64,000 nt of DNA from an uncultured Collinsella sp. (lineage in GTDB: Bacteria > Actinomycetota > Coriobacteriia > Coriobacteriales > Coriobacteriaceae). Made by a program: the position numbers and the translations under genes. The notes under the pieces are model-generated. The model was not told where the DNA came from, ran no database searches, and saw nothing but the letters and a program-made list of their open reading frames with translations. Where the stretch lies: positions 1-64,000 of the forward strand of contig CAUFMG010000006.1 in the NCBI GenBank assembly GCA_959026725.1, in the 5' to 3' direction. This document shows, in pieces, positions 43,614-50,580 of the stretch (positions are counted from its first letter, which is position 1; each line of letters begins with the position of its first letter).

Positions 43614-44240
43614 ATGTCTACCAAAATTGAAGTCAATGCCATGGGCGATGCCTGCCCGCTGCCCGTCGTCAAGACGCTCAAAGCCCTGAAGCAGCTCGAT
43701 GGCGAGGGCACCGTCGTGACCTCGGTCGATAACGAGACCGCCGTCAAGAACATCTCCAAGATGGCGCAGGAGAAGGGCTGCACGGCCTTGGTCGAGAAGG
43801 TTTCTGACGCCGAGTGGCACGTGACCGTGGCGACCTCTGGCGCCGTTGCCGTGGCCGATCCCGAGCAGGATGGCGCTGCCTTCTGTGATGCCAGCGCCGG
43901 CAAGGGCAAGCTCGTCATTTCCGTCTACACCGACTGCATGGGCCGTGGCGACGACGAGCTGGGCCACAAGCTCATGAAGGCGTTTATCTTTGCCGTGACG
44001 CAGCAGGAGGAACTGCCCGCGACCATGCTGTTCTACAACGGCGGTGCCAAGCTCACCGTCGAGGGTTCGCCGGTGCTCGACGACCTGAAGGGCCTGGCGG
44101 AGCAGGGTGTCGAGATTCTCACCTGCGGCACCTGCCTCGACCACTATGGCATTAAAGACCAGCTTGCGGTGGGCGAGGTCACCAACATGTACGTGATCGT
44201 GGAGAAGATGGAGCAGGCCGTGCGCGTCGTGCGCCCGTAG
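43614..44240 (+). CDS. yedF: Selenium metabolism protein YedF
   Basis: A 208-residue two-domain protein: N-terminal TusA/SirA-like domain with the CPxP motif in MGDACPLPVVKTLKAL (Cys14), C-terminal DsrE-like domain with TCGTCLDHYGI. Proteins of this fusion type are linked by gene neighbourhood to selenium use and may carry or store selenium as a protein-bound persulfide-type species; the reaction is unproven. GAAAGGAAAA precedes the ATG. It lies between selD and the DUF3343/desulfurase genes. Confidence 0.9.
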   Translation: MSTKIEVNAMGDACPLPVVKTLKALKQLDGEGTVVTSVDNETAVKNISKMAQEKGCTALVEKVSDAEWHVTVATSGAVAVADPEQDGAAFCDASAGKGKLVISVYTDCMGRGDDELGHKLMKAFIFAVTQQEELPATMLFYNGGAKLTVEGSPVLDDLKGLAEQGVEILTCGTCLDHYGIKDQLAVGEVTNMYVIVEKMEQAVRVVRP

Positions 44241-44259
44241 CGTATTGGTTGGAGTTGCC

Positions 44260-44511
44260 ATGAGGGAGAAGCGCCCGGCGCTTGTCATCACGTTTCCTAC
44301 CACGGCGGCCGCCATGGGTTGTGAATCCCTGTGCATCGAGCGCGGTCTTCCCGGGCGGACGATTCCCGTGCCCGGGGAGGTCGCTGCCGGCTGCGGTTTG
44401 GCGTGGAAGGCGTTGCCTGCCGATGAGGAACTGCTGCGCGGCGAACTCGCCGCGGCGGGCGTTCCCACCGAGGGCTTTACGGTGATCGACATGTGGGAGG
44501 TCGTGCGATGA
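44260..44511 (+). CDS. DUF3343 family small protein
   Basis: An 83-residue protein (LVITFPTTAAAMGCESLC...PGRTIPVPGEVAAGCGLAWKA) with the family's two invariant Cys (MGCESLC and AGCGLAW). DUF3343 proteins look like small sulfur/selenium carriers related to DsrE-like folds and are typically near yedF and selD. The ATG at 44260 has GGAG upstream. The last bases overlap the desulfurase gene (ATGA), indicating coupled translation. Confidence 0.85.
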   Translation: MREKRPALVITFPTTAAAMGCESLCIERGLPGRTIPVPGEVAAGCGLAWKALPADEELLRGELAAAGVPTEGFTVIDMWEVVR

Positions 44512-45647
44512 TCTACCTGGATAACGCGGCGACGACCATGCACAAGCCGCAGGCGGTCATCGATGCCGTGACGCAAGCGATGTGCTCGCTCGGCAATGCC
44601 GGGCGCGGCGCCACGTCGGGTGCCCTCGACGCCGCTCGTACCATTCACGGTTGCCGTGCCAAGCTCGCGCGCCTTTTGGGTTGCCCGAGGGCGGACCATG
44701 TGTGCTTTACGCCCAACTCTACGGCGGCGCTCAACACCGCCATCTGTGGCGTGGTGCGCCCCGGCGACCGCGTGGTCACCACGGTGCTCGAGCATAACTC
44801 CGTGCTGCGTCCGCTCAACCGCCTGGCAGCGGAGCGGGGTGTGACCGTTGAGCATGCGAGCTGTGACGCAAACGGTGTGCTCGACTACGACGAGCTCGAG
44901 CGGCTAGTCACGCCCGGTACGAGTGCCGTGGTTGTGACGCACGCCTCCAACGTGACCGGCAACGCTGTCGACATTGTGCGTGTGGCGGCCATCGCCCATG
45001 CGGCCGGTGCGCTGGTGATCGTCGATGCCTCGCAGTCTGCCGGTACGGCGCGTGTCGATATGCAGGCCATGGGCCTCGACATAGTGTGCTTTACCGGCCA
45101 CAAGGGGCTCATGGGTCCGCAGGGGACCGGCGGCCTGGCCGTGGCGGAGGGCATTGACGTGGCTCCGTGGGCCATGGGCGGCACGGGCGTGCACAGCTTC
45201 GATGCGCTGCAGCCGCTTGAGTGGCCCACGCGCCTTGAGGCGGGCACGCTCAACGGCCACGGCATCGCGGGCCTTTCTGCCGGCCTCGACTTTATCGAGG
45301 CCCAGGGTGGGGTCGAGGCGATTGCTGCCCACGAGCGTGCGCTCGCTGATCGCTTCCTTGCCGGTGTGCGCAAGATTCCGGGGATTAAGCTCTACGGTGC
45401 CTTTGACCAGCAGGCGCGCTCTGCGATTGTGTCGCTCAACGTAGCCGATATCGACTCTGCCGAGATTTCGGACGCGCTCATGCAAGGGTGGGGGATTGCG
45501 ACGCGCCCCGGTGCCCATTGCGCTCCGCTCATGCACCGCGCGCTGGGGACCGAGCGCCAGGGCGTCGTCCGCTTCTCGTTTGGGTATTTCAACACGGACG
45601 AGGAAGTCGACACCGCGATTGACGCTTTGCGCGATTTAGCCTGCTAG
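44508..45647 (+). CDS. Cysteine desulfurase/selenocysteine lyase family enzyme
   Basis: A 379-residue class V aminotransferase-fold PLP enzyme. Start MIYLDNAATTMHKPQAV; HASNVTGNAVDIV; cofactor Lys199 in CFTGHKGLMGPQGTGG; catalytic Cys338 in RPGAHCAPLMHRALGT, with the short loop of the group II (SufS/CsdB) type. Given selD, yedF and DUF3343 as partners, mobilising selenium from selenocysteine or cysteine-bound sources for SelD is the likely job; general sulfur supply cannot be excluded. A strong terminator closes the operon. Confidence 0.9.
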   Translation: MIYLDNAATTMHKPQAVIDAVTQAMCSLGNAGRGATSGALDAARTIHGCRAKLARLLGCPRADHVCFTPNSTAALNTAICGVVRPGDRVVTTVLEHNSVLRPLNRLAAERGVTVEHASCDANGVLDYDELERLVTPGTSAVVVTHASNVTGNAVDIVRVAAIAHAAGALVIVDASQSAGTARVDMQAMGLDIVCFTGHKGLMGPQGTGGLAVAEGIDVAPWAMGGTGVHSFDALQPLEWPTRLEAGTLNGHGIAGLSAGLDFIEAQGGVEAIAAHERALADRFLAGVRKIPGIKLYGAFDQQARSAIVSLNVADIDSAEISDALMQGWGIATRPGAHCAPLMHRALGTERQGVVRFSFGYFNTDEEVDTAIDALRDLAC

Positions 45648-45660
45648 AGCGTATATACTT

Positions 45661-45692
45661 GCGGGACGGGTCTTTTGCCCGTCCCGTTTTTG
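45661..45692 (+). terminator. Rho-independent terminator of the selenium operon
   Basis: GGGACGGG-TCTTTTG-CCCGTCCC followed by GTTTTTGTTT. Confidence 0.85.
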
Positions 45693-45714
45693 TTTCGACC
45701 CGAAAGGTGTGTCT

Positions 45715-47073
45715 ATGGCCTCATCCGCCTCGCGTGGTCTGCGCTCCGACCATGTCGTTACCGTCGGCATCGCCCTGTTCTCGATGCTCTTTGGCGCCGG
45801 CAACCTCATTATTCCGCCGCTGCTGGCGCTGCAGGCTGGTTCTGCCACGCCGGTCGCCATGCTCGGCTTTCTCATCGCCGCCATCGGCCTGCCCGTCATG
45901 GGCTTTATTGCCGTGGCGCTTGCCGGAACGGCGCGCGAGCTTGCCGGCCGCGTGCACCCCAAGTTTGGCGAGTTCTTTGTTGCGGCAGTATATCTGGCAA
46001 TCGGTCCGTGCCTTGCCATTCCGCGTACGAGTTCCACGGCGTTTGAGATGCTGGTGCCGCTACTGCCCGAGGGCGTTTCACTCGGCACGGCTCGCCTGGT
46101 GTTTGCCGTTGGCTTCTTTGTCGTCGCGTTTGCGCTCACGCTGCGTCCGGGCGTTATCACGCGCGTACTCGGGCGCATTACGGGTCCCGCGCTCATTGCG
46201 CTCATCGTGCTGGTCGTGGGTGCCGCCGTGATCTCGCCGCTGGGACCGGCTGCCGCCCCGCAAGCTCCCTATGATGCCGGTGCTGCCGTGCAGGGCTTCT
46301 TGACCGGCTACCAGACCATGGACCTGCTCGCGTCGCTCGCCTTCGGCATCATCATCGCCGAGACCATCCACGAGCTGGGTGTTACCGATGACAAGCGCGT
46401 GGCCTTTGAGATTTCGCGTTCCGGCGTTATCGCCGGCGTGCTCATGGCCATCATCTACTGTGGCTTGGGCCTTGCCGGAATGCAGCTCGGCACCGTGATG
46501 CCCGACGCCACCAACGGCGCCGCCATCCTTGCCCGCTCTGCCTCCATGCACTTTGGCCTTGCCGGCACGGTCGTGGTCTTCGCCATCTTCTTCCTCGCCT
46601 GCATGAACGTGTGCATCGGCCTCATCAGCTGCTGCTCGCGCTACTTCTGCGAGACGTATGTGGTTAAAGGGGGAGCGGAGGCTTCCGAGGAGGCCATGCG
46701 CCGTCCCTTTGCGGTTCTCGCCTTTGTGTTCGCAGCGTTTTCGTGCGTGCTCTCCAACGTGGGCCTCGACGTGATCCTTATGTTCTCGGTGCCCATGCTT
46801 AACGCCTTGTATCCCGTCGCCATCGTGCTGGTTCTCATGGGTTTGGTACACGGCTTTTGCGACGCTCATCCGCAGGTGTGGGTCTGGGTCGGCGGTGTGG
46901 TTGCCGTGCAGAGCGTGATCACCTCGGTCCGCGATGCGTTCTTTGCGGGCGCGTGGCTACCGTTTGATGTTCTTCCGCTGGCGGATATCGGTGCCGCGTG
47001 GGCGCCGGTTGCCGTGGCGGCGTTTGTGATCGGTCTGCTCCACAGCAAGTTTGTCGCACATTCGAGGAGCTAG
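45715..47073 (+). CDS. brnQ: Branched-chain amino acid carrier BrnQ
   Basis: A 452-residue membrane protein of the LIVCS family, importing Leu, Ile and Val with Na+ or H+. The N-terminal VGIALFSMLFGAGNLIIPP is the family signature; about twelve hydrophobic helices; FGIIIAETIHELGV and SCCSRYFCETY are further family parts. AAAGG lies seven bases before this ATG; a GTG two codons earlier is less likely. No gene partner; tRNA genes follow. Confidence 0.92.
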   Translation: MASSASRGLRSDHVVTVGIALFSMLFGAGNLIIPPLLALQAGSATPVAMLGFLIAAIGLPVMGFIAVALAGTARELAGRVHPKFGEFFVAAVYLAIGPCLAIPRTSSTAFEMLVPLLPEGVSLGTARLVFAVGFFVVAFALTLRPGVITRVLGRITGPALIALIVLVVGAAVISPLGPAAAPQAPYDAGAAVQGFLTGYQTMDLLASLAFGIIIAETIHELGVTDDKRVAFEISRSGVIAGVLMAIIYCGLGLAGMQLGTVMPDATNGAAILARSASMHFGLAGTVVVFAIFFLACMNVCIGLISCCSRYFCETYVVKGGAEASEEAMRRPFAVLAFVFAAFSCVLSNVGLDVILMFSVPMLNALYPVAIVLVLMGLVHGFCDAHPQVWVWVGGVVAVQSVITSVRDAFFAGAWLPFDVLPLADIGAAWAPVAVAAFVIGLLHSKFVAHSRS

Positions 47074-47164
47074 GGTTTCTGCGCTTGCACAGGCGGGGAG
47101 TCTCCCCTATAATTTCCTTCGCTTTGGGACACGCAAGGTTTAGACCTTAGCTGCTCAACACCTT

Positions 47165-47241
47165 CGGGACGTGGCGCAGTTTGGTAGCGCGCCTGCTTTG
47201 GGAGCAGGATGTCGCAGGTTCAAATCCTGTCGTCCCGACCA
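47165..47241 (+). tRNA. tRNA-Pro (anticodon UGG)
   Basis: 77 nucleotides including encoded CCA. Acceptor CGGGACG/CGTCCCG; anticodon stem CCTGC/GCAGG around loop TTTGGGA; T arm AGG-TTCAAAT-CCT. The CCA is genome-encoded. Confidence 0.96.
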
Positions 47242-47247
47242 TATCTT

Positions 47248-47321
47248 GCGGGCGTAGTTCAATGGCAGAACCCCAGCCTTCCAAGCTGATGACGCGGGTT
47301 CGATTCCCGTCGCCCGCTCCA
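47248..47321 (+). tRNA. tRNA-Gly (anticodon UCC)
   Basis: 74 nucleotides including encoded CCA. Acceptor GCGGGCG/CGCCCGC; anticodon loop CTTCCAA; T arm GCGGG-TTCGATT-CCCGT. The first pair of the anticodon stem is a C-A mismatch (CCAGC/GCTGA), where E. coli has U-A. Confidence 0.95.
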
Positions 47322-47332
47322 TAAGATAGCTT

Positions 47333-47369
47333 AACGGCTCTGATTCCCTTTGGGATCAGAGCCGTTTTC
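47333..47369 (+). terminator. Terminator of the tRNA pair
   Basis: ACGGCTCTGATTCCC-TTT-GGGATCAGAGCCGT followed by TTTCG; 12 bases after tRNA-Gly. Confidence 0.85.
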
Positions 47370-47400
47370 GTAAACGTGCCGGGGACCCCACATCCCCACC

Positions 47401-47470
47401 TAAGTTGCGGTGAAATGCGGACTGTTTTTCGGCTTTTATGGCCCATGTAGTCCGTATTTCACCGCAACTA
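47401..47470. repeat. Palindromic intergenic repeat, copy D
   Basis: TAAGTTGCGGTGAAATGCGG then ACT ... AGTCCGTATTTCACCGCAACT; one mismatch in the stem. It follows the tRNA terminator. The next 180 bases hold no supported gene. Confidence 0.82.
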
Positions 47471-47654
47471 TTTGTAAGGTTGGATTTTGATGCCGTTGGG
47501 AGGGTCGTAGCGACCGTCTACCGAGAGTGGAAATATTTTTTGAAGCTCTGACCTGCGGCGTCAAGCTTTTGGTCAGCTTTTGGCAAGGCCTGCGAACGGA
47601 AGCATGCGATAGCGTAATGGTATTCTCTCCGCCGTGATGGTTATGGGGTTGGCC

Positions 47655-48656
47655 ATGCTCGATAAAGGCAAACATTTTCCGCAGTCATATGCAAGGATGC
47701 TATTCTCGGCCGTTGGAATTCATCAAGATGGACAGCTGCTTATAACAATTGATCCTTGGGATGAACGCCGCGCGCGTGAGCTTATGCAGGAAGAGCTCAT
47801 GCTTCGTCTTTACAACCACGTGTATGCGGATCCGGTCTATTGGAATAATCTTGGGGTTGAAGATCGTATCTTTCAGCTGGCATCCGCTATTGCGGTCGTT
47901 GAACCGGATGCTGTGTTCTGCGGAGCGACAGCAGCGCTGCTCTACGGCATCGGCTCGGCGTATACGCTTCTGGATAAAGTGCAAGTGCTGCTGCCACGGT
48001 CTACAAGGCGTGATACGTATGAGTTCGTTGAATACAAGCGCTGGCGCCCGGGCGAAGTGTGGCGGCTTGGTCTGTTTACACTGACGGATCCGTGTCGAAC
48101 GGTTGTTGATATCGCGCGATCGAGCGCCTTTCGCTATGCGCTGGGTTATGTCGATGGCTTGGCCCGTGAGTACGATGTCGAGCGCGAAGAGCTGCGAGCA
48201 TATGCGCAGGCAAATTGTCGAGGGCTGCATGGCATCGCGCGTGCTTTTGACGTTTTTGATTATATGGATGGCAGGTCAGGCAATGGCGGTGAGTCTGAGG
48301 CGAGAGCAGCGATGATTCTCGCTGGGGTTGCCGCGCCCGAGCTTCAAGTTGAGATAACGCGGCCGGGAAACGCTGGCTATTATCTAGCAGATTATGGCTG
48401 GCAGATGCCAGACGGCTCATGGACGCTGGCAGAGCTGCATGGGCTGGGCAAGTTTGAAGACGAGGCTCAAAATAATGCAGAGCGGGCGGCGGCAAAAACG
48501 TATCGAGCGGCCCTCATGCGCGACGCGAACCTTCGCGCCATGGGCCACAACATCATTCATTTCAAACTCTCGGACACCTACGACGTAGAATCGTTCGGTG
48601 CCATGATGCGCGGTTACGGCATTCCGACAACAAAACCCTACGCCGAATCCCGATAG
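47655..48656 (+). CDS. AbiEi/DUF559-like protein of unknown function
   Basis: About 333 residues (MLDKGKHFPQSYARML...). The N-terminal half looks like the transcription-regulator-like part of AbiEi-type antitoxins (AVVEPDAVFCGATAALLYGI, then TLTDPCRTVVDIARS). The C-terminal part (SEARAAMILAG, GYYLADYGWQMPDGSWTLAELHGLGKF) resembles DUF559/Vsr-like nuclease-fold domains, with possible Asp and Glu metal residues. Base composition is clearly AT-richer than its neighbours, and it is bracketed by palindromic repeats D and E, so recent arrival is likely. The start is uncertain; an in-frame ATG at 47634 is possible, but GGGG favours 47655. Confidence 0.6.
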   Translation: MLDKGKHFPQSYARMLFSAVGIHQDGQLLITIDPWDERRARELMQEELMLRLYNHVYADPVYWNNLGVEDRIFQLASAIAVVEPDAVFCGATAALLYGIGSAYTLLDKVQVLLPRSTRRDTYEFVEYKRWRPGEVWRLGLFTLTDPCRTVVDIARSSAFRYALGYVDGLAREYDVEREELRAYAQANCRGLHGIARAFDVFDYMDGRSGNGGESEARAAMILAGVAAPELQVEITRPGNAGYYLADYGWQMPDGSWTLAELHGLGKFEDEAQNNAERAAAKTYRAALMRDANLRAMGHNIIHFKLSDTYDVESFGAMMRGYGIPTTKPYAESR

Positions 48657-48682
48657 AGAAATCGTTCGCGGTCCACCTTCAA

Positions 48683-48753
48683 TAAGTTGCGGTGAAATAC
48701 GGACTGTTGAGGCCTTTAAAGGCATGAAACAGTCCGTATTTCACCGCAACTTA
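48683..48753. repeat. Palindromic intergenic repeat, copy E
   Basis: TAAGTTGCGGTGAAATACGG then ACTGTT, and its exact complement, about 26-bp arms; nearly identical to copy C apart from the inner bases. It separates the AbiEi/DUF559-like gene from the end of the toxin gene. Confidence 0.85.
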
Positions 48754-48766
48754 GGAGGGGATGGGG

Positions 48767-49243
48767 TTAGTGGCGGGGGCGGTGGCGGAGTTTGTCGATG
48801 GTGGAGTCGGTGCTTCGGCTGCGGGCTTCGGAGGCGCGGTCGCGGGCGTCGGCCGCGGTTTGGCGTTGGCGGCGGTAGTCGATCATGCCTTGGATGATGG
48901 GCTTGCCAAAGCTCACGACATCATCGTTGTAGATGGCGGTTCGGGCTGCGAGGAGGCAGTCGGTAAAGTCCATATGGGTCTTGCCAAAGAGTTTGATGGC
49001 AAGAGCGATAACGGTGGGCTCGTCGACCATGACGTCATCGAGCAGCTTGGTCATGGCCGTCGCAATCTCCACGCGCGGGACCTTGTAGACGTCGCGCAGC
49101 GTGACCACGACGCGCGTGATGATTTCGGGGTAGACACGAGCGGTGCGCGTGGCGATGACCTTGGCGGCGCGCGGTGACAGGACCTCGTCGTCGTTAAGCA
49201 GGTAGCGCAGGATGACGGTCTCGTCGATGATGGTGCTACTCAT
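48767..49243 (-). CDS. PIN-domain toxin (VapC-like) of a toxin-antitoxin pair
   Basis: A 158-residue protein. Residues 1-125 are a PIN nuclease-like domain: TIIDETVILRYLLNDDE (first Asp), a middle acidic residue in YPEIITRVVVTLRD, MDFTDCLLAARTAI (third Asp). The usual last acidic position (about VVTFD) reads VVSFGK, so it has lost one acidic residue. A basic, Arg/Ser-rich tail follows. VapC-type toxins cleave tRNA or rRNA. It overlaps the antitoxin gene by eight bases. Confidence 0.78.
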   Translation of the reverse strand: MSSTIIDETVILRYLLNDDEVLSPRAAKVIATRTARVYPEIITRVVVTLRDVYKVPRVEIATAMTKLLDDVMVDEPTVIALAIKLFGKTHMDFTDCLLAARTAIYNDDVVSFGKPIIQGMIDYRRQRQTAADARDRASEARSRSTDSTIDKLRHRPRH

Positions 49244-49559
49244 GGATATCTACTTCCTCGGGACCCAAAACCGACTCATCGCTTTCTGTGGCTAGGTATT
49301 CAATCCAGGCATTGCGCTCCTCGGCGCGGCGATTGGGGTCACCATATGCTTTGAGCGATCCATAGACGGCGGTGCCGTCCTTTGAGCGCACGGCGACCGG
49401 CTGAAAGGGGAGCTTGCGCATCAAAATGCTTTGCGCGACAAATAAGCGGACAGCCTCGGCGAGCGATGTGCCCATGGCATCGTAGAGATGCTCGGCATGC
49501 TGCTTGTCTTCCTCGCGAATGCGCACCTGCAGGATGGCTCTTTTTTGAGTCGATGACAT
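49236..49559 (-). CDS. RelB/DinJ-type antitoxin
   Basis: A 107-residue protein. The N-terminus (STQKRAILQVRIREEDKQHAEHLYDAMGTSLAEAVRLFV) is a ribbon-helix-helix DNA-binding domain of the RelB/DinJ superfamily; the acidic C-terminus (TESDESVLGPEEVDIHE) likely binds the toxin. AGGGGG precedes the ATG. Gene order (antitoxin first, overlapping toxin) is classical, and the pair is expected to repress its own promoter. Confidence 0.82.
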   Translation of the reverse strand: MSSTQKRAILQVRIREEDKQHAEHLYDAMGTSLAEAVRLFVAQSILMRKLPFQPVAVRSKDGTAVYGSLKAYGDPNRRAEERNAWIEYLATESDESVLGPEEVDIHE

Positions 49560-49782
49560 CACTGGCCCCCTTAATGAGCGTGCAATATAGTCGGTCAAAT
49601 GCGGCATGTGCCGATACTTGAGCATCTTATAACGATTACTTTATTTCACTCAAGTTGATAACCATAAACACGAATACAAGCGTAGTACATCCAAAATGAG
49701 AGCGCATAAAAATCTCTGAGGCGTACGCATGTAATACACTCACCTTTATAGCTTCTAGAGAATAATTCCAACCTGCCAAAAC

Positions 49783-49808
49783 CCCTGCAATACACCCGTA
49801 TTGCAGGG
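49783..49808. promoter_or_regulatory. Palindrome upstream of the formate hydrogenlyase operon
   Basis: CCCTGCAATAC-ACCC-GTATTGCAGGG is a perfect 11-bp dyad without T tract. It lies in the 426-base gap (49560-49985) between the divergent antitoxin gene and the formate hydrogenlyase operon; no gene is seen there. A regulator site or mRNA leader hairpin is possible. Confidence 0.4.
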
Positions 49809-49985
49809 CCTATGCTCAAGTTTGCCCCCTGCAACTGCGTATATTTAACCTGTATATCGTTGGAGAAACTCTACCGAGTGCATGTTTCGCCGCATGCATT
49901 CGATTCGTCGATGCCAGGCCACGGGCGGCTTGGGTCAATGTCGACAGGGTCTCTCCGGCAAGGGATTCAGGAGGGAGTGAACAAC

Positions 49986-50504
49986 ATGGGTAATAAGCGA
50001 GTCGTAGCCGATTCTTCGCGCTGCATTGGGTGTCAAACCTGCATGGCGGCGTGTATCGAGGCGCACGACATCCCCGGTAACATCGCCGCGCCGCGCCTGC
50101 GCGTGACGCGTACGTACGAGATCTCCGCACCGGTGGCTTGCCATCACTGCGAGGATGCCCCGTGCGCGAAGGCCTGTCCTACGGGCGCCTTGTTCTTTGA
50201 TCCAAAGAACCATCGCATCGGCGTCAACGAGGACAACTGCATCGGCTGCAAGAGCTGCGTCATGGCATGCCCCTTTGGCGCCGTGAGCGTGGCGACCACG
50301 CAGGTTCCGGTTTTGATGGGCGACGTTCGCGTGGGTTCGCAGACCAAGAGCTTCGTGCTCAAGTGCGACCTGTGCGTGGACCGTCCCGGCGGTCCGGCGT
50401 GTGCCGAGGCGTGCCCGACCAAGGGCCTCACCCTGGTAGACGAGGAACGTTTGGCAGAACTGACTGCCGAGCGTGCCCGCGCCACCATCGAAAACGAGGC
50501 GTAG
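49986..50504 (+). CDS. Four-cluster ferredoxin subunit (HydN/HycB-like), first copy
   Basis: A 172-residue iron-sulfur protein with four [4Fe-4S] motifs: CIGCQTCMAAC, CHHCEDAPCAKACP, CIGCKSCVMACPFG and CDLCVDRPGGPACAEACP. It resembles E. coli HydN and HycB, which carry electrons between formate dehydrogenase H and other subunits. GGAGGGAG lies before the ATG. First gene of the operon; fdhF follows after 76 bases. Confidence 0.9.
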   Translation: MGNKRVVADSSRCIGCQTCMAACIEAHDIPGNIAAPRLRVTRTYEISAPVACHHCEDAPCAKACPTGALFFDPKNHRIGVNEDNCIGCKSCVMACPFGAVSVATTQVPVLMGDVRVGSQTKSFVLKCDLCVDRPGGPACAEACPTKGLTLVDEERLAELTAERARATIENEA

Positions 50505-50580
50505 GCGGGCGGCCATACAAGCCCAATGATTGTCAAATAAGTACCGAGTATTCGGTAGCAGAGAAAGGAAGGAGGGTGTC

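Noticed and set aside
47165..47321. Integrase-type attachment site at the tRNA pair
   Set aside because: No integrase gene and no repeat of the tRNA 3' end found downstream.
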